Shown: piece after piece, positions 33,317 through 44,639 of the stretch
Layout: every line of letters begins with the position of its first letter
Position numbering within the stretch: the stretch's first letter is position 1
DNA from: Membranipora membranacea
Taxonomy: Eukaryota; Bryozoa; Gymnolaemata; Cheilostomatida; Membraniporidae
Length of the DNA stretch: 64,000 bases
NCBI GenBank assembly: GCA_914767715.1
Contig: OU612071.1
Location: 18,098,948-18,162,947, forward strand
Direction: 5' to 3'
Position numbers and translations under genes: made by a program
The notes under the pieces: generated by a model
Database searches by the model: none
What the model was told of the DNA's origin: nothing
The model's input: only the letters and a program-made list of their open reading frames with translations

Positions 33317-35350
33317 ATTGTGATGAGGTGTACGGGAGAGGTATACAAACATCAGGTGTACAGCTAACCAAACCCAGCTCTGATAAGTTTACTGTATCTG
33401 TGTATTGTGTCATACAAAAAGAGCAGGATACCGGGGGAGATAAGTCTGAACTCGGCAGAGGCTGGACTGTTATACAGCAGAGAAACTCAGGTAGAGAGAA
33501 GTGTATAAAAACGGTTTGATGAAATGGTTGATTTCCTCCTTTCCCAAGTTTTGATTTAGTAAAACACACAACTGGTCTCCCAAAATATTTTTGCGTTTCA
33601 GGTAATTCCTGTCGATCGTGGGAAACTTTTGGAGCTTTTCAGCGCAATAACCTTTGCCGGCTACCCACCTAACCAAGATGTGCAAGTATACAAGTGAAGT
33701 TCTCATAGGAGGAACAGTTTGCCAATTAGCTCATGTCTGCAATAGCTAAATTTAATGCTAGCTAACATTTACTCACCCTCTCTTCCACATGTAGACTCCA
33801 ACCAGCTAAGTTTAATCCATTCTCATTGAGATCTGTGTCCTTGTCAATGGTTCGCATGTATTTCTTGATGTTAAAGGTGCATTAGACTTCAACAAGACAT
33901 GGACGGAGTACAAAGATGGGTTTGGGAATGTGAGCGCTACAGAAGAATACTGGATTGGTAAGTTAGATGTAATATTGATAAAATGTTTTTTCTTGTAACA
34001 AAAAACAAGAGACCGAACCCAAAACAGTTTGCCAAAACGCCGGATGAGCAGTCAATGTTATACTGTAGCAGTTTCCTGGAGGGGACCATAATAAATTTTA
34101 AGACAATAAAGTATTTAAAACATATAAAACTGTATCAGTCCACTATGTAGGCCGGGCATATGAGTGCGTTTATTATCGTTTGGGCTGTTGCTGGTGTATG
34201 GCTTTAAACCAGTATATTCACAACTTACTCTTGCTTGCTTGTGTATGGGTATGCCCGAGTTAGAAATCTCTAAATTCCCTCTGGGAGCCATTTGATCTCT
34301 GTAAGTCGTAATCCTGAATTAACACATAGCTGTCCAAGATGCTCTACAGTGGTAATGTTTTGGTATCATTTCTAAGTGAAAACATATAAGTTATAGCAAC
34401 AATAATGTAATTTTACCAAAAAATCTTAGTTAAAGTCATAAGCTGTGTTTCCCGTTTGAGTTTTGTTTGGGTTTGGGTTTTGGGTTTTGTTTGGGCTAAT
34501 TTAAGGATTATCTCTCTTACTTTTCAGGTAATGAGCTGGTTCATACATTGACATCTGAATCCAACTATAGTGTTAGATTTGATATGTGGACACTCAACAA
34601 TAGCTATGTCTATGCTGAATATGAGAACTTTGAGATTCTTGCCGAGAGTGAAGGCTACAGACTACTGGTGTCAGGTATTTTATGATGTGTCAATGAGTAA
34701 ATTATCATCTATTATTTAATTCAAGCGGCCCATTTATACTCTAGAATACTAAGACTTTGAACCTTTTAGAATGCTCTACTGACAATATAAGATTGACTCT
34801 GAACAGTCTAATAGCACTAATCTAATAAAAACACCAGTAGAACATTCAAAGGGATTATTCCTGACCCAGACAATGGAAATGTTGGTAACCATCTAAATGA
34901 AGTTATTATACAACATTGAGGGTAAATTTCCGGGTTTTCATGGCATTTAGTAGATCAAGATTGAGCTACCTTGTCAGCAAAGAAAACCGGAGCTGCTTTG
35001 CCAAAAGCTGCGGTAACATACCAGATAGAATGTGCACTCCAATGCTGGGAAATTGGATCAACGATGAAATAGGACTAAGGATTAGTCGATGTTGATTCCG
35101 ATAATGTAGTAGCAGCTATTGTATCTTTGGGCAAATTAAATAAAACTAGAATGTATTCGTCATTGTAAGATGGAGTTTAAAATTTAAATATTGTCACATA
35201 TTTATGATTAGGTTCTGAAATTGTTGTTTTGTGCAGGATATCATGGTAATGCCACGGACTCACTGAGACATAGTAATAATATGAGCTTTAGTACCATAGA
35301 CATGGATAACGATGTTAGCTCTACACACTGTGCACAGTTCTACACAGCAG
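33317..35350 (+). CDS. fibrinogen-related domain (FReD) protein, internal exons; ends not found
   Basis: Four exons: 33317-33490, 33877-33957, 34528-34674, 35237-35350. All phases are 1 and all junctions GT-AG. They encode CDEVYGRGIQTSGVQLTKP, GRGWTVIQQRNSG, FNKTWTEYKDGFGN, EYWIGNELVHTLT, YAEYENFEILAESEGYRLLV and a FSTIDMDND...HCAQ segment, which is the fibrinogen C-terminal domain in order. FReDs bind carbohydrates or acetyl groups in innate recognition. The expected last exon (W-W-Y...C...N-L-N-G-Y) is absent from the ~1.5 kb before the convergent Bcl-2 gene. No signal exon is visible upstream. Either the gene is truncated or its end exons are highly diverged or distant. Within the four exons nothing is broken. 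Confidence 0.8.
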
Positions 35351-36908
35351 GTATGTCTATTCAGTAATGAACCCTACATGAGGAAAATATTCACAGATTT
35401 AGATTTAGCAAAAGATGTGGTTTTATTCACTGGCTTAAGAGTCCTTATATATAAGCTAACATGGAGAATTTAACAAAAAAATTGTTTAATGGAATAAGTA
35501 TTTCAGTAATTTTTCGATACAATATACTCTAGCAATGTATGGCAAAACTGAAAATCCGTTGAAACTTTCTTCCTGTTGGGTACTCGCACCCATGGCTAAA
35601 CATAAAGTATCAATTGGTTGTGGTGCTGAACAAATCCTGCTGGTCTCATTGCTATTAGTGGCATGCCATTCCATAATTCATACTGGATTGCCAATAATAA
35701 CAACCCAGCTCTGATTTTCAGCACCTCAACTACCAATAGGACGAATCAGGGTTTGTAAGCCATTTGATTGGGTGCAATCTCATTAGAAAATGCTGCTTTC
35801 AATAAAAGCCTAGTTTAAGTGCGCAGACTTTGCAGGAGTTGCTGCTATTGGCATTTGATCATCGTCCACCCGTGGCTGATAATCTAATGCCAATACCAGC
35901 AATCCTGGTCAAGACAAAAACTAGCTACTTACATGACAAGGCTAAGAGGAATGATAGTGTAACCCCCAGCCCTCCCAAAGTACGGCTGAGGGCTATTGAT
36001 AAATCATCAAATCATCATATAATAGTCTTACAACACGTCAGAAAAGGAACCTTCATAACCATGCCTTTCAGGTGCTCTCTCTGCACTGTAGCAGGTCTTT
36101 AGTTTGGTTATGGGTTTGTCAAGCATGGATCAACGTCTTCCTATAAGATGTATACCGTAATCTTTTTCTCTATCACCTGTGGCCTTATCTACATGCTCAC
36201 AGTACTATCTAAACTATCATACTCAACCTCCTTTGACAAACTTTATCGGTGTTGTTCCCCACACCAACAGAGCTTGTAAAGACAGGCTTTGCCAGACTAC
36301 TAGCAGGAATCGTTTATTCGAAGGTTGTATTAGACATTGTTTTGCCTTTTACCACTTATCATTGACAGATTACAGTGGGCCTTTGATATTGACATAGTCT
36401 GAACCCCCAGACTCTTGCCCCACCCCCCAAGGGCCCCCTGGAATTTTGACCCTTAACATAGGAGCAAACCTAGATCAAGTATGAGCCAGTTTGCCTACAT
36501 TTAGAATTGCTCCTTCACTACCTTCACTACCGTAGTGGGTGGGCTCATCAGTAGAGGAAGCAACTCCTAACGCAGGCAAGCTGGATCAAACGTGATATAA
36601 GATCAACCTTTTCGGAGAAAAAAGGCCCTCTGAGCAGCAATAACATAGATAATAGAATCAAAAGTTTTTTTTTAGTGTTTGCTATTTTTATTGCCATGAT
36701 AACTCCTCAAAATGGATATACATATTTGATTAAAGCGTCATGGTTTTGATAAAAATATTTCTTTTCCTCTTTTTGTTTTGTTATAATTTATTTCATTCAC
36801 TTCGCATCGGTGGCGTCTTTTCATAGCGTTCTTTCTTGGTCATCATTTTTTGTGTGACCTCTCGAACTTTTGACCTCTGATGACCTTGACATTTTGGCCT
36901 CTTTAGCC
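35351..36908. other. no further gene recognised; expected FReD terminal exon absent
   Basis: I searched by eye for the terminal fibrinogen motif on the plus strand and did not find it. The AATAAA signals for the Bcl-2 gene lie in the right part (minus strand). A C-rich patch at 36406-36440 is unremarkable. Confidence 0.4.
36787..36792 (-). promoter_or_regulatory. candidate poly(A) signal of the Bcl-2-like gene
   Basis: AATAAA on the minus strand, about 117 bp past the stop codon. A second AATAAA lies at 36687-36692. Confidence 0.5.
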
Positions 36909-39070
36909 TTATTGCTGCTGCATTACATTGAGAACACTGGCTATCACGCTGCCTAAGAACGCAGTACCGATCATAGCTGCGTTTAGTAGGGGCTGTTGTT
37001 GTGGTTGTTGTTGTTGGTTGGCCTCTTGTTGACCAGCGTTCTCTGCTGCCTGTAGGTCTGTGGCCTCTCTATTTCCTATTGGTCGGAGCTGCTGCATACC
37101 GCACTCCTGTAAACATAGAATTTCAATGAATAACAGCAATGCAAAATCGATAGAATAGAAGGAATGGAGATTAAAGCATAACCTCAACAGTCACAAATCT
37201 GAACGATTATGTCTAGTTGCTAGGGAATTTCATAGCAAGCTTTACTACATTTAAAAATATGAAAATGTGAGATTCTCAAGACCAAGGAGATGTTATGTCC
37301 TCTCAAACAAAGACAAGACAACTTTGGAATCCTCACTTTAAATAATTTGCACCTACCCATCCGCCTTGAGCTTCGATCCAGCGATCGTATCCATGCCTGG
37401 TGAAGTAGAAGGCCACCCAGTTGATGATATCAATAATCTTGTCTGAGTGTCCGCTAGCTATAGCCGACAGGCACATCTGATTCACAAACATTGTAACCTG
37501 CAACAAACAACACAATAATAAATACAATGTTATCAACATATAGCACATAAATGCTGCAAAAATATCAGAACAAAATTAACAGGTAAAGAAAATCGAGAAC
37601 GGAATGTCAAAAACTGTCCCATAATGCAAATATCTGGTATTCCTAGTGCGTTATTGTCTCAGACAACAAAAAAGTAATGGATTTTGACCTGATCCCAGGC
37701 AATTCAGTCCAATGATGATTTCTGGGTATACCATTAATTAGCTTACATAAAATATGACTTACAGCAATGAATCTGCCGAAGCTGAGTACCCCATCACAGA
37801 ACATACTGTCCAGTACATGGTGTATACCACAGCCGATAGTACTACTGTTACTGTCTCTGTTAACTACAGTCAGTCCGACATCCTTCATAGTCGAGCTATT
37901 ATTAGCCTGTGACATCACCCAATCAACTATAAATAGAATAGGTTTATTGGTATCCCACAATGCAACGCTCTAGTATTATCAACTGACAAGCCACCACTGG
38001 GTCTGGATCATCATTGCCGAAGGGTAGCTAACCCGATTCCGATTGTTTTGCATCAACTAATATGACACTGTTTCTTCTCCTGAAATAAACCCTAACTTTG
38101 GAATGTGTAAAAAAAGCCCAACAATGCAGTACGAAAATTCCTGGAATTTATTAGCACAATTTTCTATAAAATCACAAGGTCACTGTACCAAAGCTGAAAG
38201 TAATGTCATAATCATACAAGCCGTTAAACTTTCTAACCCGAAAGTGTGGTCGACCCAACATCAAGTTTGGTGTATTACGTATTTTACGCTCATCGAAGTT
38301 GAATCAATTTCTTTCTCGCAAGGAGGGGCTTAGACTAATCATATTATCATAGCTAACGTACCATATTCTCTTATCTTTATTACGATTGATTGAGTCTGTG
38401 GTGGTACTCCACTAAGCATGCATTCGAGCGCCGGCACTCTGCAGTTCTCCTCACTCAACCTAGAACAAATGTGATTAAATTCAGTGTTATCGTGATATTC
38501 ACAGACAAAATTCGTTTCTCTAATAGCATAATCCTGTGGACAAACATGTTATTCCACTGGCCCAAATGAGACTACCGTAAAAACTCAAGCGAAATTTAGT
38601 AAAGCATCAGTTTGGACCAAGTATACAAGGCAATTCAAGCAACAGTTTATTAGATATTTCGTCAAACATCACTTGTATATGTTGTTCCACCTGCCTAAAT
38701 GAGACTATCAGAAAAACGCTCGTGCGATTCAGTAATCACTGACAAAACGGCAGCTTGGCACATATCTACAAGCAGTTATCAGTTCAAAATATAGATGATT
38801 TGTCACAAATTTTTGTCCCACTTTGGGAGGAAAACTAACTCTCACTTACCTTAAACTTAAACAGAGTTCAATTTTTTTAACTCTTAACTTTTCAAAACAG
38901 AGTTTAAACTTTAAATTTAAGCGTCTCACCCACCTTGAGTGTACATATGCTATGAGAACATGAGTGGTAGTGATCTTGTTGCTGCAGTAGTTTCTGGCTG
39001 CGATCTTTGATCTTATCCTTTGCCTGATGTTACTCCCAAGGTGACTTAGTTTTGTCATCATATTCAACAT
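36909..39070 (-). CDS. Bcl-2 family apoptosis regulator, complete, 245 aa
   Basis: Five exons: 39070-38934, 38459-38362, 37926-37763, 37497-37357, 37106-36909 (738 nt), with phases 2-1-0-0 all matching. A BH4-like helix is at residues ~37-50 (HVLIAYVHSRLSEEN). BH1 is at 121-133 (FCDGVLSFGRFIA, with F in place of the usual W). BH2 is at 160-180 (INWVAFYFTRHGYDRW then QGGW). After a Gln-rich linker (~206-219) comes a hydrophobic tail anchor at 223-242. I could not place a clear BH3. BH4 + BH1 + BH2 + tail anchor fits the anti-apoptotic (Bcl-2/Bcl-xL-like) type acting at mitochondrial or ER membranes, but function cannot be read from sequence alone. The start is taken as MLNMM. An upstream in-frame ATG at 39121 would add 17 residues and overlaps the start of a repeat unit. 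Confidence 0.88.
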
Positions 39071-39111
39071 TTTCAAGGAAAGTGAGCATAAACACTGGTT
39101 GGAAAATTCAA

Positions 39112-39577
39112 AATGGTACATTAGATATAGGTTTTATAGTTATGATCTATGTGAAACATTTTTGAAGAAGGACACCGGATTTTTCAAGTGTATTCAATAA
39201 TTGGCCGAGTGCCACTTACCCCACTCCTATGTCCTATATGATAAAGGAGATATCAAACTCAACGACAGCAGCTTGTTATCACGCACAACTTCAACAGGCT
39301 GGCCAATTTTGTGTTTATATTTATGACCAATTCAAACTGTTAATAAGCACATGAATCTGTGATTATTATATAGTAGTATCCACTGAACTTTGAATCGTAG
39401 ATTATGTGGAACTGCGTATAAGGAAGTTGTTGTGCACTTCTTCAGGCCCTTACAGCCAACATTTCAATACTCAACTGACTTAATCTAAAAATTTTGGATC
39501 CAGTACCATGTAGTGGTTTGCCCGAATCTCGATGATACCTAAGTTCTCTTATCTCTTATGGTACAATAAAAATGCAC
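39112..39577. repeat. 0.6 kb repeat family, unit 4
   Basis: Shares the TTTTATAGTTATGATCTATG start, CCATGTAGTGGT and the terminal CTTATGGTACAATAAA with units 1-3, with an internal deletion. It begins immediately 5' of the Bcl-2-like gene, so it may contribute its promoter or 5' UTR. Confidence 0.75.
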
Positions 39578-40135
39578 TTGATCTAATGGCGCTGATTCCC
39601 CACGACAACCCTTGAACTTATATTGAATTTAAAGGTACATTTTATTATTGTTGAATTGTCTGAAATCATTAAAATCAACAATTGCTACCCTACAATTCTT
39701 GAACCAGACGCCGATAAAGAAAAAACATTGCAAAGCTATTACAATATTTAATTTGGGAAAATCCTCATCTTGGAATAATTAAATTAAACGTACAATGACC
39801 ACAAGGAGGTCGAGATTGCTCTGACAGCCTCTTGTGATTAATCTGTACTGATCAAACCCAAAATAACAACAAAATGTCACTAGCATAATATTGTCGTGCA
39901 CTAATAAACAGAAATGCTGGAAGTGATCAAGTCAATACATGTATAGAAAACATTTCAGATAGATGAAATAGCAATCCCAGGCCGAATTCTTACTCATTTG
40001 ACAGAAATTCAAATAAATAATTAATTATGATAATAATAATAATGACGGTGTTGATGACAATTTATTATTTACATCAGTACAGGGCTTGGATCTGCCTCTT
40101 AAAAATAATTTTCTTTGGTGATCAACTTTATGCTT

Positions 40136-40410
40136 CATCATCTTTGAAGCGCAGAGAGTTTTCCTCTCTTGGGTACAGGTATCGGGACCCATAGTACTCA
40201 TGCCGCACCCTATACCCATGCCCGCCGGAAATCCGGCTACTCTTTATATCGAAGAGGCAGAGGGGGTTCTTTTTACTGCGTGTGGGGTGTGCAAATACAC
40301 AGTGGACCTCCGGTACCAAATCAGAAATGACTGCCGGCGCCGGGAACTGAACCTTGACCTCAAAGATCAAAAGTCCGTACCATTAACCATTAAACCACTC
40401 CTGGCTCCTA
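40136..40410 (-). mobile_element. tRNA-derived SINE, full-length-like copy
   Basis: The minus-strand head GAGTGGTTTAATGGTTAATG (A box) and AGGTTCAGTTCCCGGC (B box) is followed by a body with ACTGTGTATTTGCACACC and GGGTCCCGATACCTGTACCC. The same body occurs at 51825-52025, and related copies at 56200 and 57390. Confidence 0.7.
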
Positions 40411-41253
40411 ACTTTATGCAACTATGACGAGCAACTATCCAGTCTCAAAATATGCGAACTGAACCTGTACCTCGTGTTACAATGTCTACGATAAGTAGGT
40501 AGGTGAAACAAAACTCATCCCACCAACTACATCAATACATTCCCAATCCACAAACAGGGCAAAACCATCGACAGCTCCTACGCCACACACATCGAATGGC
40601 TTTGTTAAGGAGAAGTTGGTTTTATAAATATTGAGTTTTACATGACCTGTCCAGCAAATAATTCGGATTGAATATCTTTAGCTACAGCATAAATTTGTTT
40701 ATCTTTTTCATACTGTTCTTCAATTTATAGTCCATTTTCTTCACTGTCAGACATGATCTTATTTGCCCCTTGTTCTGATCAGTTTCAAATAAAGTTAATA
40801 TTTTTATACATTATTATTATGGTTTATCACTGCAGGAAATGTCAATTATCAAGAAACATAATTATACATCCATATAATCAAAATAAGCAGCATCAATGTT
40901 ATTCAAAAACACACAAGCATGTCCTATATTTGCATTCAGAGAAAAATCAACTGTTTCAATTAAAGTGTCTAGGAAAGCAAAAAACAATCAACGTTCATAT
41001 CAAAGCTTTGCAATTGCAATAAACAAAAAAAGTAAAAATTTACGCACAAGGACATTATTGAATGATGTAACCTAATTTAAAATGCGAAAATCCAGGGTCT
41101 AGAAGGGTCTACAGTATGTTATCTCCCCTGTCACTTTAAGATTAAAAAAAGTGTTATTTGTAATTGAGGCAAATTTTCACATAGTTATATGTATATTTAG
41201 AGCTCCACTAATCAAAATTTAAAAATAGATTCTGAGCATTTCTTTTCAGCCCT

Positions 41254-42899
41254 TCATCTTGTTTCATCATGACCTTTGCGTCCTGTTCCAGATTTGCCTG
41301 GTAATGACCCTTCTTCAATCTGAATGATTGAAAGCTGCTTGAAGCTCGCAATAAGAGCTCTCCTAACATCTCATACGATAAACCGAGAATTAGTGGGTAA
41401 ATGTACCTGTGCCACTGTCTCACTATCTTCTTTGAGTCTAGTATTTGTTTGTACAGCAAATACTTGGTACCTATCAAATAAAAATGCATGAGCTATGTAT
41501 TCAGGTGAATACAGTTCCAGAAATCGGACATTTGATGGCAAACAGATAAAGCTTTTCATCTTATAGATGGTGAGAGTCAATTGAAATACTCAAAGTGATC
41601 AGAAACTATGATATACAACCATGATATTTATTTTACTTATATCAGTCACTTCTAGTGGCCAGCCTCGAATATGGGGAAAATATCATGAAAAGGATATTAT
41701 TATCAACACATATTATTTTCGAAAGCAACGCAATAAGTAGTTGTTTAGTCATAAATTATGTAATCCAAAAAGTATACTCTATTTTCGCTACCTGGTCTAC
41801 TGATGAAATTATCTTTGCGATTGCAAGTTTTATATGACTGTTTTTGAGCTCTCGGACTTGTTCCTCAACTATAGTGTTTTCTTTAAGATGAGACTATTTT
41901 GCTGTTGAAATACTTCGCTTCTTTTCCTCATTGGCTCACTTAATCTGCCTTTGATAGCACCAGGTTACTAGGGATTGGTACCATGTTTGTAAAGATAACT
42001 TATTCTTACCCAGGTATTGGCGTTTGACTGTCGATTCTCATCCCATTGGTTCTACTTCCTACTTCAGTAATGCGAGTCACAGAGTGTCCTGGGTCGTCAT
42101 CAATCATGTCCTGAGTCAGCTGTGAGATGACTTGACCGACCCAACTCCTGTGCTGACGACTTTCTATCTCATGAATGCGCCCCTGACCGACTAGTGTTCT
42201 AAATGCGACGAAAAGCAAGTTACCCAGGTCTTCCCGAATTCGCTGGTATACTGGACGGCTGTTGCAAGCCAAAGTTTTCTTGGCCCTTTTAACTCTTTCA
42301 CCTTTGGGCAGTGTGTCCCATGTTCCATCTCAGTGTTCAATCGGTCCGGATGAGGCATGCTCTCCATCAACATTGGATAGAATGAGTGTCGAATGTTTTT
42401 GGCCTTGTTGATCGAATATCGCTCCCACAGCTGCATCTCTGACAGCAATTGAATAGTCATATGTCAGCACCTCAATGTAGTATTCATAACGGTAGAACAC
42501 ATACCATGTGGTCCGCTGGTAAAGCTTGACCCATTTATGCTGACCTCGCCTCTCGAATCGAGTATCCGCGTTGTGCTGTTGCCACACTCGGTGAGATGAA
42601 TCGAGCCATTTGCCTTGGTAGTTGAAATCACTATGGTATTCATGAGCATCAAGGTCAGTAAGAACTACTGGATGCCCACCGTAGCTCTGCAGAACAACAA
42701 CTGAGTCACCTGGATAAAAGTTGACAAGCTTCTTGTAGGAGACACCGGAACTCCTCTCCTCCCACTCCTGGCGGTCGTGATCGGTTTCATATATGTTCTC
42801 ATAGCTGTTGTCATAAGCATGCCAGCTACAGAAACTGTTCACTCCGATAAAACATAATATGAAAGCTGCCAATGTTAAGGACCTCATGGCCGCAGGCAT
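41254..42899 (-). pseudogene. duplicate of the 395 aa secreted-protein gene, two nonsense codons
   Basis: Exons 42899-42010 (890 nt) and 41551-41254 (298 nt) are identical in length to the copy at 22806-24452, with no indel. TGA at 42330-42332 replaces an Arg codon (CGA in copy 1). TGA at 41371-41373 replaces another Arg codon (AGA). Splice sites and the final stop position are kept. A ~20 bp stretch between the initiator region and the promoter, present in copy 1, is deleted. The first 189 residues remain open, so a truncated secreted product is possible. Confidence 0.8.
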
Positions 42900-43133
42900 G
42901 CAATTCTCTAATGAAACAAAAAACTATAACGACTCAACATTTTGTTTGTACCCGTGTATGTTATAGTGCAAAATAGCAAAAATACCATCACGCTATTGAT
43001 TGGTGGAATGTTAAACGAGTGAATTGCACAGTGTTAAAACAAACTGATCAGCCAATCATAGCAATTTTCATGTTAGAACACACGCTAGACCTAAGTCCGG
43101 ACTTCAGACCAAGCATTTGGGGCCCTGTCTGTA

Positions 43134-44090
43134 ATTTAGGGGTGGAACGACCTCGTGAGGTTGGAGTTGAATTTCGGATATTTGACCTCGGATCCAACCA
43201 CAAACCGGGTCGGATATGTGTTATGTCTGATCCGAGATGATGCGTTTTTAATCAACACTTACTTAGCATCATTTATCTCGCTGAAAATGACAAGGGAGGA
43301 AGTATGATAGTCATTAATTTGTAGTTCAGATAAAATGATTCAGTTTGGCTGAATGCACTCAGTGGTGATCAGTAGGAATTCAATACCTATCTCATTTTCA
43401 TAGCTATCTATATTGTTGCTGATTAAATTTGATGGATGTGTTTTTTCTGCTGAAATTGATAGAAGCATCTTTACTCAGATCGTTGTGACATAAGACAAAA
43501 TTTTGTCCAATAATGTTCCTTGTATCAAAATGTCTAGGTTGATGAACAAAGTAATTATCCTCTTCTGCTTTTTCAAAGTAGGAGGACAATTCCTATCCCT
43601 AATCACAACAGAGTGTTTGGGACCAGGGAGGGTGGGATATACCTCCCTGTTGGGATATAGGAGCAGGGAGTTTGTTCAAACTCAGTGATTTTTAACATCG
43701 CGGTTTGAGTGATCCTGGCAAATTGAGTGCCTATGCACAAATTCTCGTTGTCAAGAGATCTTAGAACTCATTAAATGATCTTTTCAAATAATCTGTTTGT
43801 GTGATCCTTGCGCTGTTTGAGTGATAAGTTGCTCCTGTAAAGAATTATATCCAAGCTGATATGTGCACATTTGAATTAGGGTAATGGTTCAGGGAAGAGA
43901 TTGTTGACGGTGTTTATCCAAGTATTCAATGACCTTAATTGTATATTATGGTGCAAAAGAAGAGCTGCTGTGACTGGTAAATTAAACGTTTTTACGCGTT
44001 ATCCGGGTCCGGATCCGATCCGAGGTTGAATTTATAGACCGATCCGATATCCGATCCGAGGTTGCCCAACCCTGATCCGTTCCACCTTTA
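43134..44090. mobile_element. 957 bp hAT-like non-autonomous element
   Basis: Flanked by GTCTGTA (43127-43133 and 44091-44097). Copy 1 of the duplication has the unoccupied GTCTGTAT near 24706. The ends are inverted: TTTAGGGGTGGAACG on the left, and TAAAGGTGGAACGG as the complement of the right. Inside, GGATCCGATCCGAGG-type repeats occur near both ends. The 7-8 bp duplication and GGGGTGGAACG-like ends fit hAT. No transposase frame is present. Confidence 0.75.
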
Positions 44091-44639
44091 GTCTGTATAC
44101 CTTGGTAACATAATATTTCACTGTGATATTGGTAATTATAGCGACTATTACTCTATGTTTGTATGTTGTTTTCTACTCTATGTACCAACTGTATAAAGTG
44201 CACTGCTGCAGGACATGTTCAAAGAAAGGTTTTTTCTGTTCTGGCTATGGCATCTGCTGTTTGTCTCGGTTTTGATTGGCTGATGGGTTGTCGTTGTGGT
44301 TTTGCAATGTATTTGTTTCAGTAATGTAGAGATCATGGTCAAAAGACACTGATCAAAACGGGAAGTTATATTTATTTGTTTAAAGAGGTTTTCTAGAAAG
44401 TTTACAGATAACAGAGTAGTTAAAAATTAACTTGTTGACCTCTACACACAGTTAATTACACCAAAAAAAAGGGGTTATACATAAATAAATGACGATGTTC
44501 TAGAAATGGGAAAGTAAGTAAGTTATATATGGCTTTATAGATATAGAAAATGATATATATATATATATATATATTTATCGTTCTTGTGTCAATTATTATA
44601 AAAAGTATTAGTTAAAAGATAGTAGGCTGTCAGCCGTTT

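Noticed and set aside
35830-36102. Plus-strand 90-codon frame after the FReD exons
   Set aside because: No fibrinogen motif, cysteine pattern or acceptor in the right phase; cannot serve as the missing terminal exon.
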